Counted from the stretch's first letter, positions 35,231 to 47,320 are shown. The stretch: DNA of 64,000 nucleotides from Zygnema cylindricum (GCA_037447655.1 JBBHKE010000992.1:62001-126000), one strand, 5' to 3'. Program-made: numbers and translations. Notes: generated by a model not told the origin, from the letters alone.

Positions 35231-37269
35231 CTGATCATTAGTGTTGGGTATCGGGTAAATTCATATCGCGATGATTTCGACATTCAATATATCGAATATC
35301 GATAGAGGAGAATCCTCTATATATCGTACCGAGACCAACATAAATCATCCCGATATATATCGCGATATATAGTATTTTTTACATTTTATATTTTATATTT
35401 TAATATAATTTGTTATTTTAACTAAAAAAATAAATTGTTTGATACGCTACGACGACGTGATTTTCGTTCCATGACTTAGGCTGCGGCCCCATGTGGCTAA
35501 GTTCGGGTTTTTTTCTGTCGTTTTCCTTTATAACTTAGCGCCGTACTGCCTAAGTTGCGACCGTACGAAGAAATCGCAAATTTGTAACGTACAATTTGCG
35601 TCATTCTCGAACTTAGGGTGTACGAAAATTTGTCGTCTTGCGTTTTTTCGACCCACTGTCACGTCATCTTCAAAATTTTCATAAACAACATCGGCAATAT
35701 GTTTTACGCTAAGTAAAACCGTTTACACCAATAGGAAAACATAATCCCACGTGTGAAAAGTTTTCAAAATTATTTGACGAAAAAAAAAAGTACAGGGTTG
35801 TTGGTTTTTGTCCGCATGCACTTTGTACGGTTTTTTTTGCAGGGGGTCTCGAAACTGCAGTGCCCTTTGACAGAAAGGTGAAAAATCTGCCAAGGCGCCA
35901 CTTCTACTCGCCCTCACCGCCACTGTCACCTTTTGTCCCATCCACCCCTTCAAACGACACCATTTCGCATTCTGCTACAAGTTAGCTTTAATGGCAAGGG
36001 GAGGGAGCGGGAGAAAATATTAAAAGCGACGTTTTTAACTACCGCGAAAGGTTCAAAAAATCATTCTTCACATTAAAAATTAGTCTTCGCGGGAAAATCA
36101 TTGATACAACACTTTCCCCTAATTAACGTTTTATTGTGAGACTCGTAATATGGCCTTAACATTGTTTATATATTTTAATGGAAAGTAAAACATTCTTCTT
36201 CTTTCTTCCTTAAAGAAAAAATATAAAATCTTTGTTGCTTGCTCTTTTTTAGCTAAGGAAAAAGCTGAGGCCGAGAAGTTCCTACGCTTTGTCTGAAAGA
36301 GTTAGGATATTTATCTTGTTGAAAACTTTTTATATAAACTTCTTTTTTTAGTTTTGAATCTGAAATGAAACTGCAATGTAAATCAGAAATGGAGGCTCAG
36401 TTTATGCCTATTGTGTTAGCTTCTGCGCGATGTGATTTATTTACAGAATTGCTTCTAATCAGAGTTCAAAGAGAGTTTAAAAGAGGTTTTAGAAGATGTT
36501 TAGAAGAAAAATAGAAAAGAAAATAGGAGATTTTTATTTTAATGTGTAGTGTCTGTTTGACCGAGGCATAGAATAAGCCGAAGCTGGGCTGATATCGATC
36601 TCTCTCACCCATACGGATCTTGGAAACCCTAAAAAACTAGGTTGTAGTGATACTCCATCCTCCTTCCCTCACCTATACAAGATGAGTTTTTTTAACTCGA
36701 AAATGCTAGGTTATTACATTAATGTGATTCGGTGTGGTTTATTAAAACAAAGATAGTGAGGTATTTGTAACTTAATATTCATTTTTGTCTTCGTTTCGGA
36801 TTTTTCTTTGTGTTGATAATTAAGTTAAGCATGTTTATTTCAAAGATTTTAACTTGATACATAATAACAATAAAATAGTAATAAAAACGATTGAAATTTG
36901 CTTTTGTTTATGTCGTTGTGGACGATAACTTTAAGATGGTTGTTCTCCTTGTGTTGATACTTTTCTTATGAAAACCGGTTCTTTTATTTTTCTTCTTTAT
37001 TTTTCTTATTTTTGAAAGATCCCATTTCAAGTTCATGTTTTCAACCGCTTGTATTTAAATTTGAGGTTTTGTAATTTTCTTTTAAAATTTGTGATTGTTT
37101 ATTGATTACTTAAAAATCCTTCTGTTTCTTTTTTCAGCTCGATTGTCTGCATATTTTCAATGTCATACCCTAAAAAATGACTTTGCGTAAGGTGAAAAAA
37201 TAATCTTAAACATCAGAGACATGAACTGTTTTTTGAAGCTCGCTCATCTTAAGTCCAAATTATCTACTA

Positions 37270-37760
37270 TTATTAACCTATTATTTGCCCCACCCATACA
37301 TCCACTCTAAATACTCTGCATTTGTAATACAATGTTTTTTGCCATTTTTAAACATCCACATTAAATAATGTGCACTTGTCCTGTAATGGTTTTTTGCCCT
37401 TGTAATACTTGTACACTAAATGTTGTGCACACTCTCTGATGATGTTATCTGACCATCTCACAACTGCAATAAATTCTGTGACCATTGACAATGTCATTTG
37501 CTTCTGACAGAATACTGTGTACAATGTCCGACCATTTAATTTGCCCCTCTTGATTATCCACACTAAATACGAGAATGTTTCTTGACACTCCATTATATCC
37601 ACACCAATGTGTTTTGCTCCTCTCATGCATCCACAGTAATTGTCGTGTATTCCTCATTTGCCCCTCTCACACATCCCACTAAATGTTGAGCACACTGTCT
37701 GACAATGGTATCTGCTTCTCTCCTACTTCCACATTAAATACTGTGTACGGCCGTCTTCAT
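37270..37760. repeat. Degenerate tandem repeats inside the PIF-like element
   Basis: Diverged units share TTTGCCC, CATCCACA(C/T)TAAAT, TGTGCAC and CTGACAATG-like words at roughly 60-80 bp spacing. Confidence 0.5.
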
Positions 37761-38692
37761 AATGGGACATAACAAAAACTGCAAATCACCCAATTTAATG
37801 TGGCTTTTCAATTAAAAGCAAACAAAAAAAAAGCAGTTTCGAAATTATGGAAGAAGGGGTAACAAATACAAAAAAAAGAACCAGTCACATTCTCATAATT
37901 CTAAGAAAACTGCAGGTGCAGAGTCAACAGAGAAAGACAAAGCGGAGGGGGGAGGAAGGAGGAGGAGGAGGGAGAGGAGGGAGATGGAGCGTAAGGGGGG
38001 AGCGAGGGAAGAGGCGGGGAGAGGAGGGGATGGAGAGGAAGCTGTAATGTAGTCTGTATTCCCCAAATACATAATGTAGAGTAGATGCTATTTTCAGCTA
38101 AATACAACTAATTAGTAAATTGCAACTAGTTACTTCAGAGATTTTTACACCTATCATGTCCCCTCCCAATTTAGGGTTAGATATTAAACCGAAACTGACA
38201 TAGAGATTAAGTGTGAGAGTTTGGCATTTTAAACAAAGTCAGGTTTAAATCTATTAGCACAATTACTGGTCCGTTCTGCCTAGATTTGCAAGAGTTTATG
38301 AAAAAAAATATTCTTGAAGAAGTTTCAGATGTCCAAATAAATGTGAGTTTGTGAGCTTATTGGCAATTTTTGGAGTTTTGTGGCATGTTTCAGACAAATA
38401 TATTAAGTATAATCACACTATAACCGAATATATGAAAAGGTGGAAATAAAAAAAAAAAAAAATAGTAACAGAGCATCCACAGAGAACTGAAGATCCATAT
38501 GTATGTATATATCATATGCACATATGCAGATATTCAGATTCATAGATGCGTGAATTTCGACAGTTGAACAAAAAAAAAAAAGACGCGCCCTTGACAATTG
38601 TGGTGATGGGGAGGGACGATGCCTGGGAAAGCACCAGCGACACAACTTTGGCGGCAGCAGGGGAGGGTCGCACAGTGCTCAGGTGACCGCAC

Positions 38693-39088
38693 GTGCGAGA
38701 GCCAAGTGACGTTGGGAAGAATACAAAAAACGCGCGAAGAAAAAAAAAATTGCAAGGGCGTAAAGAATTATTTTTCCATTCATGGCGGCCGAACAGGAGA
38801 GGCAAACGCAATGGCATGCCCATGGCTGTAAAAACTCTACGTCTACGATGTCACAAAAAGACGCGAGGCAAACCAAATCGTTTCAAAAATTACGATGCAT
38901 TTGTGCGACGCTTCGAAAAGTTTCGAAAAATACGGTGTGACAAAACAGATATGTACACGTTGACAGCCGTCACGGGCGTTGTCGACGTATACAATCGTCA
39001 CAAACTTAAGGTCCCAATTTCGAGAGAATACATAGAGACACTTGAAATCCGGGTCCGCCGCATCCGCGCTAAAATACAAAGTAAGTAA
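38693..39088 (+). CDS. Hypothetical basic protein at the right end of the PIF-like element
   Basis: A 131-codon frame is rich in Arg/Lys. Its second half (PNRFKNYDAFVRRFEKFRK to RRIRAKIQSK) is more protein-like than its surroundings. It stops 30 bases before the inverted end. It could be an exon of an element-encoded DNA-binding protein or a chance frame; no family was recognised. Confidence 0.3.
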   Translation: MREPSDVGKNTKNARRKKKLQGRKELFFHSWRPNRRGKRNGMPMAVKTLRLRCHKKTRGKPNRFKNYDAFVRRFEKFRKIRCDKTDMYTLTAVTGVVDVYNRHKLKVPISREYIETLEIRVRRIRAKIQSK

Positions 39089-39121
39089 GCTAAGTTACAA
39101 CTACATGGGGCCGCAGCCTTA

Positions 39122-39852
39122 GGGCCAAGTTCCATCAGACGTTTCTGTAATCGTACGGCTAATTTTACAGACTGGGTTAATTGAGCCGATGTTCCATCAC
39201 GAAGAGTCTGCAATCCACGTGTTATACATTGAGTGGTACCACGTGGGTTTTGACTGGATACTCAAAATCATTAAAAAAATCTTCACACCGACAAATTTCA
39301 TTTCAAATCTTCACTTGCGTACTATGTACCTGCGTACGAAGTCATAATACGACAGAACTTTTGTACTTTCTGCAAACGTCAGTCTTTTACGCCAGCTCAT
39401 TTTTTATATTTCCTATTTTCGAACAAGACAAAAATCTTTTGCTGGAAATAGTGTGACGAAAGGAATTGCACGACGAAGGACTGTTTCGAGATTACATTTT
39501 TAATTTTCAGTTGCATTTTTAAAAGTACATACCATGCGCAAATTTCGTCAATTTTCGTTGGTTTTTCATCATGACACGTAGCTTTTTCGTCCAGCGTGTC
39601 ACTATTAATTTTTTTTTGTATCTGCCAACCCACCTCTTACAGGTATGTTGGCAGCTACACAGAAAAATGAAGAGAACGCTTCGCGGATGAACATCCCACG
39701 GTCAGTTTTACCTCCCAGACCTTCGGAGAGTATTGGCAAGATTCTGTGTAATGTATGTTTTCGTATAAAAACAAAATAAGCGGTACGTTCTGGTACGGAT
39801 AGTCGTGGATTTCTGTAAACTACCCCAATTTTAGTCTGATGGAACTTAGCCC
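39122..39852. mobile_element. Second PIF/Harbinger-type MITE at the same TTA
   Basis: The inverted ends GGGC(C/T)AAGTTCCATCAGAC lie between TTA (39119-39121) and TTA (39853-39855). It abuts the 3.6-kb element with one shared TTA between them. At 731 bp with no ORF of note, it is non-autonomous. Confidence 0.82.
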
Positions 39853-40584
39853 TTAAAGGTAGACGCCGCAAAATGTAACCGACAAAAAAATACAAATTAT
39901 GTAATTCATATAATTACTTATTTGGGGTATGGTTACATGAGGAGGTCTTTGTAATAGTACGGACAGCAAAATTTCTGTATTACAGAGGCCTATGTTAACA
40001 TCGCTTATCTTCTGTAAACCAGTTTTTACATACGTGTTTTGATTTGAGTGGTTCCTTGTAAGTTGACGATCAAATCTCTAAAATCGTAAAAGATTTGAGA
40101 ACCGACCATTTTCGTTTGGAAATCCGTACTTGCGTACTATGGACGTGTACTTTGCAAGTGTACCGAGGCTTAGAGATCTCCTTCACTTTGCTGACTTTCA
40201 GCAAAAAACTGTATATCTTTTCGGCAAAAATTTTACGGTCACCTTGTCCGAAGGCACGTGACTTTGAAGACCTGTGAAAATTTTCATTTTTTTTTATTTT
40301 TAAAGCTTCGATATATCGAAGATACGACATATCGGCGATATATCGCGATATTTTGATTTTCAATCTATCGAAGCGATATATCGATTATCGGGTACTTGAA
40401 ATTTTATACATATCGAATATCGGTAAACGGTCTCGATACCCAACACTTCTGATCATACAACTTGTCTTTTGTTGACACGTCCTGTAGAGCCAATAGGACC
40501 ATAACTTAAAATGTGCGGAAACAATTGGAAACTCTTTATGTGGTTTCCCTATACTTCACGCGTATTAGAACGTATGATAATCGT

Positions 40585-40812
40585 TCAGTAGAGGGATACC
40601 AACATAGTTGTTCCAAACGCATTTTACGCATGATTCAAACGCGCGTAAAATACGTAGAAACTAGAGAGGTCGGTTTGAAAAAATCGTAAAAATCGTTAAT
40701 GATCTTTTGTCCGTACACATCCGTACATGTAAAAAAATTAAAATGAACATGTACCGCTGTTTGTATGCATTCCGTTAAATGAGCGGTAGAAAATTATTAT
40801 GATATACATAAT
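40585..40812. repeat. Dispersed repeat, family with CCGCTCATTTAA
   Basis: The reverse complement of this segment matches 55124-55352 and, less well, 62195-62400. All three share ACCGCTCATTTAA, ATTCATTAACGATTTTT and GAACAACTATGG. It is probably another MITE family; its ends are not resolved. Confidence 0.5.
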
Positions 40813-40966
40813 TATTACACCAATAACCACCATTAATATATATATATACTTCAACTGGTTTCGGACAACGCTTTTACTATAATTCTTCAGTGTACGTAAT
40901 CCCAGATTTAAATCCCGTAAAACCCTTTTTTTGTCAAAATAAAATTGTTTGTCTGTCTCAGACGAG

Positions 40967-41771
40967 TAGTGTTGGGTATCGAGGACCTTTTGCCGATATT
41001 CGATATATATCGAAATTCAAATACCCGGTAATCGATATTTCGCTTCGATATATCGAAAACCAAAATATCGCGATATATCGCTGATATATTGCCGATATAT
41101 CGTATCGTCGATATATCAAGGCATTCAAAAAAAAATGAAAAATTTCACAAGTCTCCAAAGTCACGTGCCTTCGGACAAGGTGACCGTAAATTTTTTGCCG
41201 AAAAAAATAAGGTTTTTTCCTGAAATTCACCTGAGTGAATGAGATCTTTGAGGTACATTGACGCGGTACACTTGCGAAGTACACGTCCATAGTACCCAAG
41301 TACTGATTTCCATACGAAAATGGTCGGTTCTCAAATCTTTTACGATTTTAGAGATTTGATCGTCAGCTTACAAGGAACTACTCAAATCATAACACGTAGG
41401 TAAAAACTTGTTTACAAAAGATACGCGATGTTAACCTAGCCCTCTGTAATACATAAATTTTTTGTTCGTACTATTAGAAAGACCTCCTCATGTAGCCATA
41501 CCCCAAATAAGTAATTATATGAATTACACAATTTGTACTTTTTTGGCGTCTACCTTTAAGTCACAGAATGAAAATCACGTCGTACGTGGCGTATCAGACG
41601 ATTTGTTTTTTTCGCTAAAATAACATATTATATTAAAATATAAAATATTAAATTTAAAAAATACTATATATCGCGATAATTTATGTTGGTCTCGGTACGA
41701 TATATCGAGGAGTCTCCTCGATCGATGTATCGAAATTATCGCGATATGAATTTACCCGATACCCACTACTA
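40967..41771. mobile_element. hAT MITE, reverse-oriented copy with empty PIF site
   Basis: The ends TAGTGTTGGGTATCG and (inverted) TAGTAGTGGGTATCG are flanked by CAGACGAG and CAGACAAG, an 8-bp duplication with one mismatch. Its reverse complement is co-linear with the outer parts of 35239-40448. At 41557-41559 the site reads GACTTAAAGGTAGACG (reverse complement), the uninterrupted TTA target of the two PIF elements in the other copy. Confidence 0.82.
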
Positions 41772-42349
41772 CAGACAAGTCGCCATGGCCTTCTCTCTCT
41801 ACCTCTCCGAGAGCACGCAACCTCAAAAAAACGTTGTATATGCCATATGCAGATGACATTTTTCATTATTCAACATTGCACGACGTAACATATTAAAAAA
41901 AAAACAAAACCAATCACATTAGACCAAAAATTCACGAGGTCTTACTCCTCTCCTCAAACTCTAGGCATGGCTGCTTTTTTGGAGGTCCGTGACTTCTTCG
42001 TCAACGGCTTCAACGGCAATTTCACTATCTACTGTCGTGGCGTCAATAATGGCATCTTCCTTGAAGATTCGCTTTCAACTGTTGAAGTTTTTATGGTCAT
42101 TCTTTTCGAAAATTTGAAAAAGACGCTCGTACACATTTAGAACCTACGGCGCGCAAACAGAGTGACGCCGCGACGTCTCATTTTGGAATTTTCCGTAGAC
42201 ATGTCGATGAATTTCTATATATATCCGTGTACATTGTGTTTGGTTTAAAGAATAGAAAATACCGATAAGTGCATCAAATCTTTTCGTCAACTTTAGTACA
42301 GTTTCTGTAAAATACCGTACAGTTACCGTAATTTGTCTATAGGTTTCTG

Positions 42350-42603
42350 TAAAATTTCAGTTTGTCCCCGAGAATTGTGGTGGACATCTTCATACCAGCT
42401 TTCTTAAAACGTTTGAAATTTGAAAGTAACTCCTCGTGTATAACAGTGACCCAAGCGGCTTCCTTCTTTCCTCGTCCCGGCAAAGCCTTGGTAACCGCCA
42501 CCGATCTCGTCCCAAAACTAGAAGTAAAGAACGTCCGGGTTGTCTCTCGTATTCTGTCAAGCGTGGACCTCCTCTCTACCCACCATCGCTTGGCCTTTTA
42601 GTA
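42350..42603 (-). pseudogene. DNA-transposase fragment, pogo/Tc5-like (tentative)
   Basis: The minus strand reads KAKRWWVERRSTL, then ALPGRGKKEAAWVT, then HEELLSNFKRFKKAGMKMS. The layout WW, GRGKK-WV and EEL-F-R-KAG-K-S resembles the helix-turn-helix region of CENP-B/pogo-type transposases. This is a judgement from memory of the family pattern. No DDE domain follows. It is preceded by a stop and TAAAAG, a possible splice acceptor. It may belong with the fragment at 52697-53084. Confidence 0.4.
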
Positions 42604-43059
42604 CCCTGTAAACAATAAACAATGTCAAAAGTATTAATGAGATTCTTGAATGGAAAGTCGTATAAAAAATTGGAACGACTCTAAAAGGCAACGGCAATTT
42701 TCAGTGACGAATAGTTGTTGTCGCAGATTTAGCGACGACAGAAACTCGTCGTTATATCTGCATAGTTATTTTTTTTTTTAGAAACATCGTTGATACGTAG
42801 TGAGCTGCGAACCACCAATGAGAAATCCTCACTTCGTCGACGAACCAGCGACGACCTTGTGTCGTCGTTAAGCCGTGAAAGAGGATTATCAAACACAATG
42901 GCGATATCAAAAAAACCAAATGTATGAGTTAAAGTCGAATTTACATTCATTTTGTGAAAAAAGGGAGAGAAATATTAAATTCACACTTGTATGATAAATA
43001 AAACAAAAAAAAAAAACATTGTAGCACCCAATGTAGGCTGAGGGCTAAATCGGGATACC

Positions 43060-45505
43060 TCTCTTTCGAATGAAGGCCACGAAATTGACCCTCGTCATCT
43101 CCCATCAACGTCGCCTAATGCCAGCAAGCTCTTGAGTTAAATTATTAATTAAGCGACGAACCGTTATCATCGCTATTTCTTGAGCCTCCAAACGACGATT
43201 GAGATTTTGAACATCATTCCTCAATCGTTCTACTTCCGGTGGTGGAGGGGGCTCATCAACATGTGGGACATTTGAAAATTTCCCAAAGATACGTACGCCT
43301 CACTTGCACATTTCAGAAGGGTTGTAAGACCGCACTTCGAACATCTAAAAATTCCTTTAGCTCCGGAGTACGAATTGCACGACGTAGAATGGTAAATAAC
43401 CGTGGGTCCCAAGGGTGATAATGTCGGATTAATTCCGGGACATCTATTTCGAATCCAATCGGTCGACGTACAATCCATGTGAAACGTTCGTCATTAGGCT
43501 AAAAATACTTAATGTATCGGAAATTTGACGCATGGTTGTATGATGTGATGTACAGCCATGTTGGGTGGGCGGGGAAATTCGGAGGGATGTCGAGAATTTC
43601 CGGGACGGGGTTTTACCACCGGTCAATAGGCCAAGCCTCCCTGTAACGCCAATAGTCCGGCCAATCCTTGACCGAGATGTAATGGGCAACCGTCAGTCGG
43701 AAGCCATCCATGGCCTCATCTCCAACTCGAGGCGAGAAAAACCAAACGGGTTCTTCCTCTCGAATTACCACATCACGCTCGGCCAGAATTTGAGGTCCTT
43801 GTACCGCCACGAGAGCTCTATCACGATTCAGTGATGGTGGAAAAGCGACAACCTCGTAGTGTAAAAATTAATGGTCCATTTAAAGTATTTTCTAGGTCTA
43901 AATAGAAATATAGTAAGAAGCCGAGGCAGTTTACCTCTAACTTCTCTCTCCAACTCTCAAACTTGTCACAGTCATTGAGAAATTGGAGAGGGAGTTAGAG
44001 CCATGGCTACCTAGGCTATCCAAAGGTTTACGGGATATATATATTAGTTAGGGGTTTATTTACTAAAAGGTATGTGCGGCCACATGATTTGATCCTGGTA
44101 CCTACCGGACAGCAGACAACCGGTAGCTGGTAACCTTAGCCGTTAAGTCTTTATGTAGTGTTACATACTATATGGTTTGTTATTTATTTAAACATTCATA
44201 CGTAGGATAGTTCAATTAAATGAAACTGTTTACGGGATACATATATCCAGTAATGTAAAAGTACGGATTACGGTACAGATAAGAAACCAATACCGCGCAT
44301 TTATTTCTTTAATGAAACGAATATCGCGCATGTATTTATTACGGCTACTATTAAATGTGAATTTCATCGGACAGCTGCAATTAACGCCGAGATCGCGGAA
44401 GAAGATTTCGGCGGTTTGTGGTCATCGCCACATCAGATGACACGTGGCGGAATGACATTCGATCGCGGCATCTCCGAGGATTAAGGGAGCGAATCCGGAT
44501 ATACCACGTGTCGACAAAAGGCCATGTCGTACAATGTTCGTACAGAAAGTACACCGGCAGCTGTACTTTTGTGTACGGAGGAGTAATCTGATTGGCTCCG
44601 TACATCAGTAGATAGAGTCTGTGAGAGAGATAGGACTTAGAAAAATTAGGAGATAGGACCCTCTCTCCCACAGAGCTTCTGTACAAAAGGTCAACTTTGA
44701 CCCTCCATAACTTACTACTCAGGGGAGCAAATTCAGAGATTCTTTTTGCTATCCACTCGGGGGAGTCTTGCCTTTACAAGGGTGAAGGTGGTCAGAGTTA
44801 TTGTCTGCCAGGGTGGCGGTTGTTCTTGCTGAAACACAAAGGAGTCAGGGTTATCCTAGAGGCTTCTTGGAAGCTGTCCACTATGAGGACTTATGGAGGT
44901 CTTAGAGTTTCATCGTCTCCATATTTTTCCTCCATGTGTCTCTCCGAGCTCTCCGAAGATTGTCGGTCCGAGGTTGAGGGATCGTCTTTTTATTTTGTGA
45001 CCAGAATGTCCGACGATTCGGTTTCTTCCGGTTCTTCCTCCTCTTCCGTAGGCTCTTCCCGTTCGTCAATAGGATCGTTGGACGCAGTTCTCGAGGGTTC
45101 ATATTCATTGTCTACCTCTTTACCCTCTTTTACTTCGCGGATACCTTCTTCGTCCGCTCTTATCCCTCCGGCGCACTTCTTTTTACTACCCTCTCCTTAC
45201 CCGTCCCTTCCCTCCCAACTGCCTCAGTTTCCTCCATCTCATCTATGTCAACACCTGATTCTTCCCCCTCCCTGAAAACCAACTCCATTCCAACCCATTC
45301 CCTACCGCCCTCTTCTGGTTCTACCCTATTCCCCAACACTTTTTCGGTTGCACCCCTTTCCTTCTCTAAGTTCTCCCCTTCAGGTATATCACCCCCCTTC
45401 GCGGTTTCCGTTGGTAGTGGACGAAATCGCCTCGGAATGGCAAAGCGCATTCGTTTGAATGGTCGTATTCGCCCTCCATTTAAAAACAAAACTATTGTTT
45501 AAGAG
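43060..45505 (-). pseudogene. Unrecognised acidic / coiled-coil protein gene, broken by a solo LTR
   Basis: The minus strand begins near 45500 with a basic run (RIRPFKRMRFAIPRRFRP) and a long acidic region (EEPTEEEEEPEETESSD). It continues across the solo LTR with EVVAFPPSLNRDRALVAVQG, EEEPVWFFSPRVGDEAMDGF, RLTVAHYISVKDWPDYWRY and FEIDVPELIRHYHPWDPRLF. It ends in a coiled coil (PEVERLRNDVQNLNRRLEAQ, then NNLTQELAGIRRR). Several stops and shifts are present. Removing the LTR and one 5-bp duplicate joins TATGGAGAC to GAGGTTGTC in frame. Function unknown; it may be a transposon accessory protein. Confidence 0.45.
43860..44912 (+). mobile_element. Solo LTR of the 45575-52027 copia family
   Basis: 1053 bp, starting TGTAAAAATTAATGG and ending AGAGTTTCA. 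It matches both LTRs of the neighbouring element but in inverted orientation. The flanks show an imperfect target duplication (TCGTA/TCGTC). No internal copia sequence is attached, so it arose by LTR-LTR recombination or deletion. Confidence 0.82.
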
Positions 45506-45574
45506 AAAAAAAATGAAAATACACAATCGAGGGAGACAAAAACAACCTAAAAGACGCTTTTTAACTCAGACCTT

Positions 45575-46629
45575 TAAAACTCTGAGACCTCCATAAGTCC
45601 TCAGAGTTGATAGCTTCTAAGAAGCCTCTAGGATAACCCTGACCCCTTTGTGTTTCAGCAAAATCAACTGCCACCCTGCCAGACAATAACTTTGACCAAC
45701 TTCACCTTTGTGAAGGCAAGACTCCCCTGAGTCGATAGCAAAAAGAATCTCTGAATTTGCTCCTTTGAGCAGTAAGTTATAGAGGGTCAAAGTTGACCTT
45801 TTGTACAGAAGCTCTTTGGGAGAGAGGTCATATCTCCTAATTTTTCTAAGTCCTATCTCTCTCACAGACTCTATCTACTGATGTACGGAGCCAATCAGAT
45901 TACAGTTCCGTACACAAAAGTACAGTTGTTAGTGTACTTTCTGTACGGACACTGTTCGAAATGGCCTAAATGTCGACACGTGGTATATCCGGATTCGCTC
46001 CCTTAATCCTCGGAGATGCCGCGATCCAATGTCATTCCCCCACGTGTCATCCGATGTGGCGATGACCACAAACCGCCGAAATCCTCTTTCGCGATCTCGG
46101 CGTTAATTCTGGCCGTCCGATTAAATTGACATTTAATCGTAGCCGTAATAAATACATGCGCGATATTCGTTTCATTAAAGAAATAAATGCGCGGTATTGG
46201 TTTTTTATCCGTACCGTAATCCGTACTTTTACATTATTGGATCTATGTATCTCGTAAACAATTACAGTTAAATGAATTATCCTACCTGATAATGTTTAAT
46301 TAATTATCAAACCATATAGTATATAACACTAGTTCTAGACTTAACGGCTAAGGCTAACGGCTACCGACTGTCTGCCGGCCGGTAGGTACCAGGATCAAAT
46401 CATGTGGCCGGCACGTACCTTTTAGTAAATAAACCCCTAACTAATATATATTTCCCGTAAACCTCTGGATAGCCTAGGTAGCCATGGCTCTAGCTCCCTC
46501 TCTAATTTCTTAGTGACTGGGACAAGTTTGAGAGTTTGGAGAGAGAAGTTAGAGGTAGACTGCCTCGGCTTCTTACTATATTTCTGTTTAGACCTAGAAA
46601 ATACTTAAAATGGACCATTAATGTCTACA
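45575..46629 (-). repeat. 3' LTR of the full-length copia element
   Basis: It starts TGTAGACATTAATGG directly after a purine tract (AAATAAGGGGAG). It ends AGAGTTTTA, the terminal CA having become TA. Confidence 0.9.
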
Positions 46630-47320
46630 CTCCCCTTATTTTCTAGTCAATCTTTAATTTCAAACCACACTTCTCCCTGCAGAAAATTAGCTTAGGGGAA
46701 GGCACAGGTTTGGTCATCATATCTGCTACCATCTCACTATCTGGTCGGTACTCTAAACTGATTATTTTGTTTTTTACTTTCTCTCTAACAAAGCTGAGTC
46801 TAATGTCCATGTGTCTGAATTTAAAATGATGTTTAGGATTGGCTGAAATAGTGATTGTTGCCTGATTATCACAAAAAGTTTTCTGCACACCACTCTTAAG
46901 GTGACCAAGCTCACCAAGCAAAGACTTGACCCACATCAATTCTTTTACAGCAGAGCAAGAGGCCATATACTCAGCCTCCATGGTGGACAGAGCATTAACT
47001 TTTTGTTGTTTGCTACTCCAACAGCAAGGCCCATCACCCACATATAATACATATCCAGAAGTTCATCTCCTCATCGGAGCATCACCATAACTAGCATCAC
47101 TCCAAGTAGTGATGTCAGTATTCTCCCCACCCAAATGCAACCATAGATCCCTAGTTCCTATCAAATATCTAAGGACTCTCTTAGCTGCCTCCCAATCCTT
47201 CTTAGTGGGAGCATTTAGACTTCTACTCAGCACTGCTACAGCTGCAGCTAAATTCGGCCGGGTACAATTCATAAAATAGATTAGACTTCCCACTACTTGC
47301 TTGTAAGGAATAGTCTGCAT
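46630..47320 (-). pseudogene. copia RNase H domain
   Basis: It reads ALSTMEAEYMASCSAVKELM, CDNQATITISANPKHHFKFR and HMDIRLSFVREK, the standard copia RNase H blocks. An upstream segment (47320-47063) has QTIPYKQVVGSLIYFMN and is separated by a frame break. Confidence 0.88.

Larger units (their letters stand above)
35479..39118. mobile_element. PIF/Harbinger-type element nested in the hAT element
   Basis: The inverted ends GGCTGCGGCCCCATGT match perfectly over 16 bp and are flanked by TTA on both sides (35476-35478, 39119-39121). A 3-bp TTA duplication with G-rich ends is typical of PIF/Harbinger. The 3.6-kb interior has no recognisable DDE transposase or Myb-like ORF. It may be a deletion derivative or carry unrelated captured DNA. 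Its left 200 bp is homologous to the element starting at 63673. Confidence 0.8.
35239..40448. mobile_element. hAT-type DNA element, 5.2 kb because of nested insertions
   Basis: The ends TAGTGTTGGGTATCG and AAGTGTTGGGTATCG (inverted) are flanked by a perfect 8-bp duplication CTGATCAT (35231-35238 and 40449-40456), the hallmark of the hAT superfamily. Without the two inserts at 35479-39118 and 39122-39852, the element is about 0.83 kb and co-linear with the copy at 40967-41771. It has no transposase, so it is a non-autonomous hAT MITE. The subterminal regions are dense in ATATCG/CGATAT. Confidence 0.85.

Noticed and set aside
44697-45502. Ser-rich plus-strand ORFs (192 and 85 codons)
   Set aside because: The first begins inside the solo LTR. 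The complementary strand gives a more protein-like acidic frame that continues across the LTR into a globular region.
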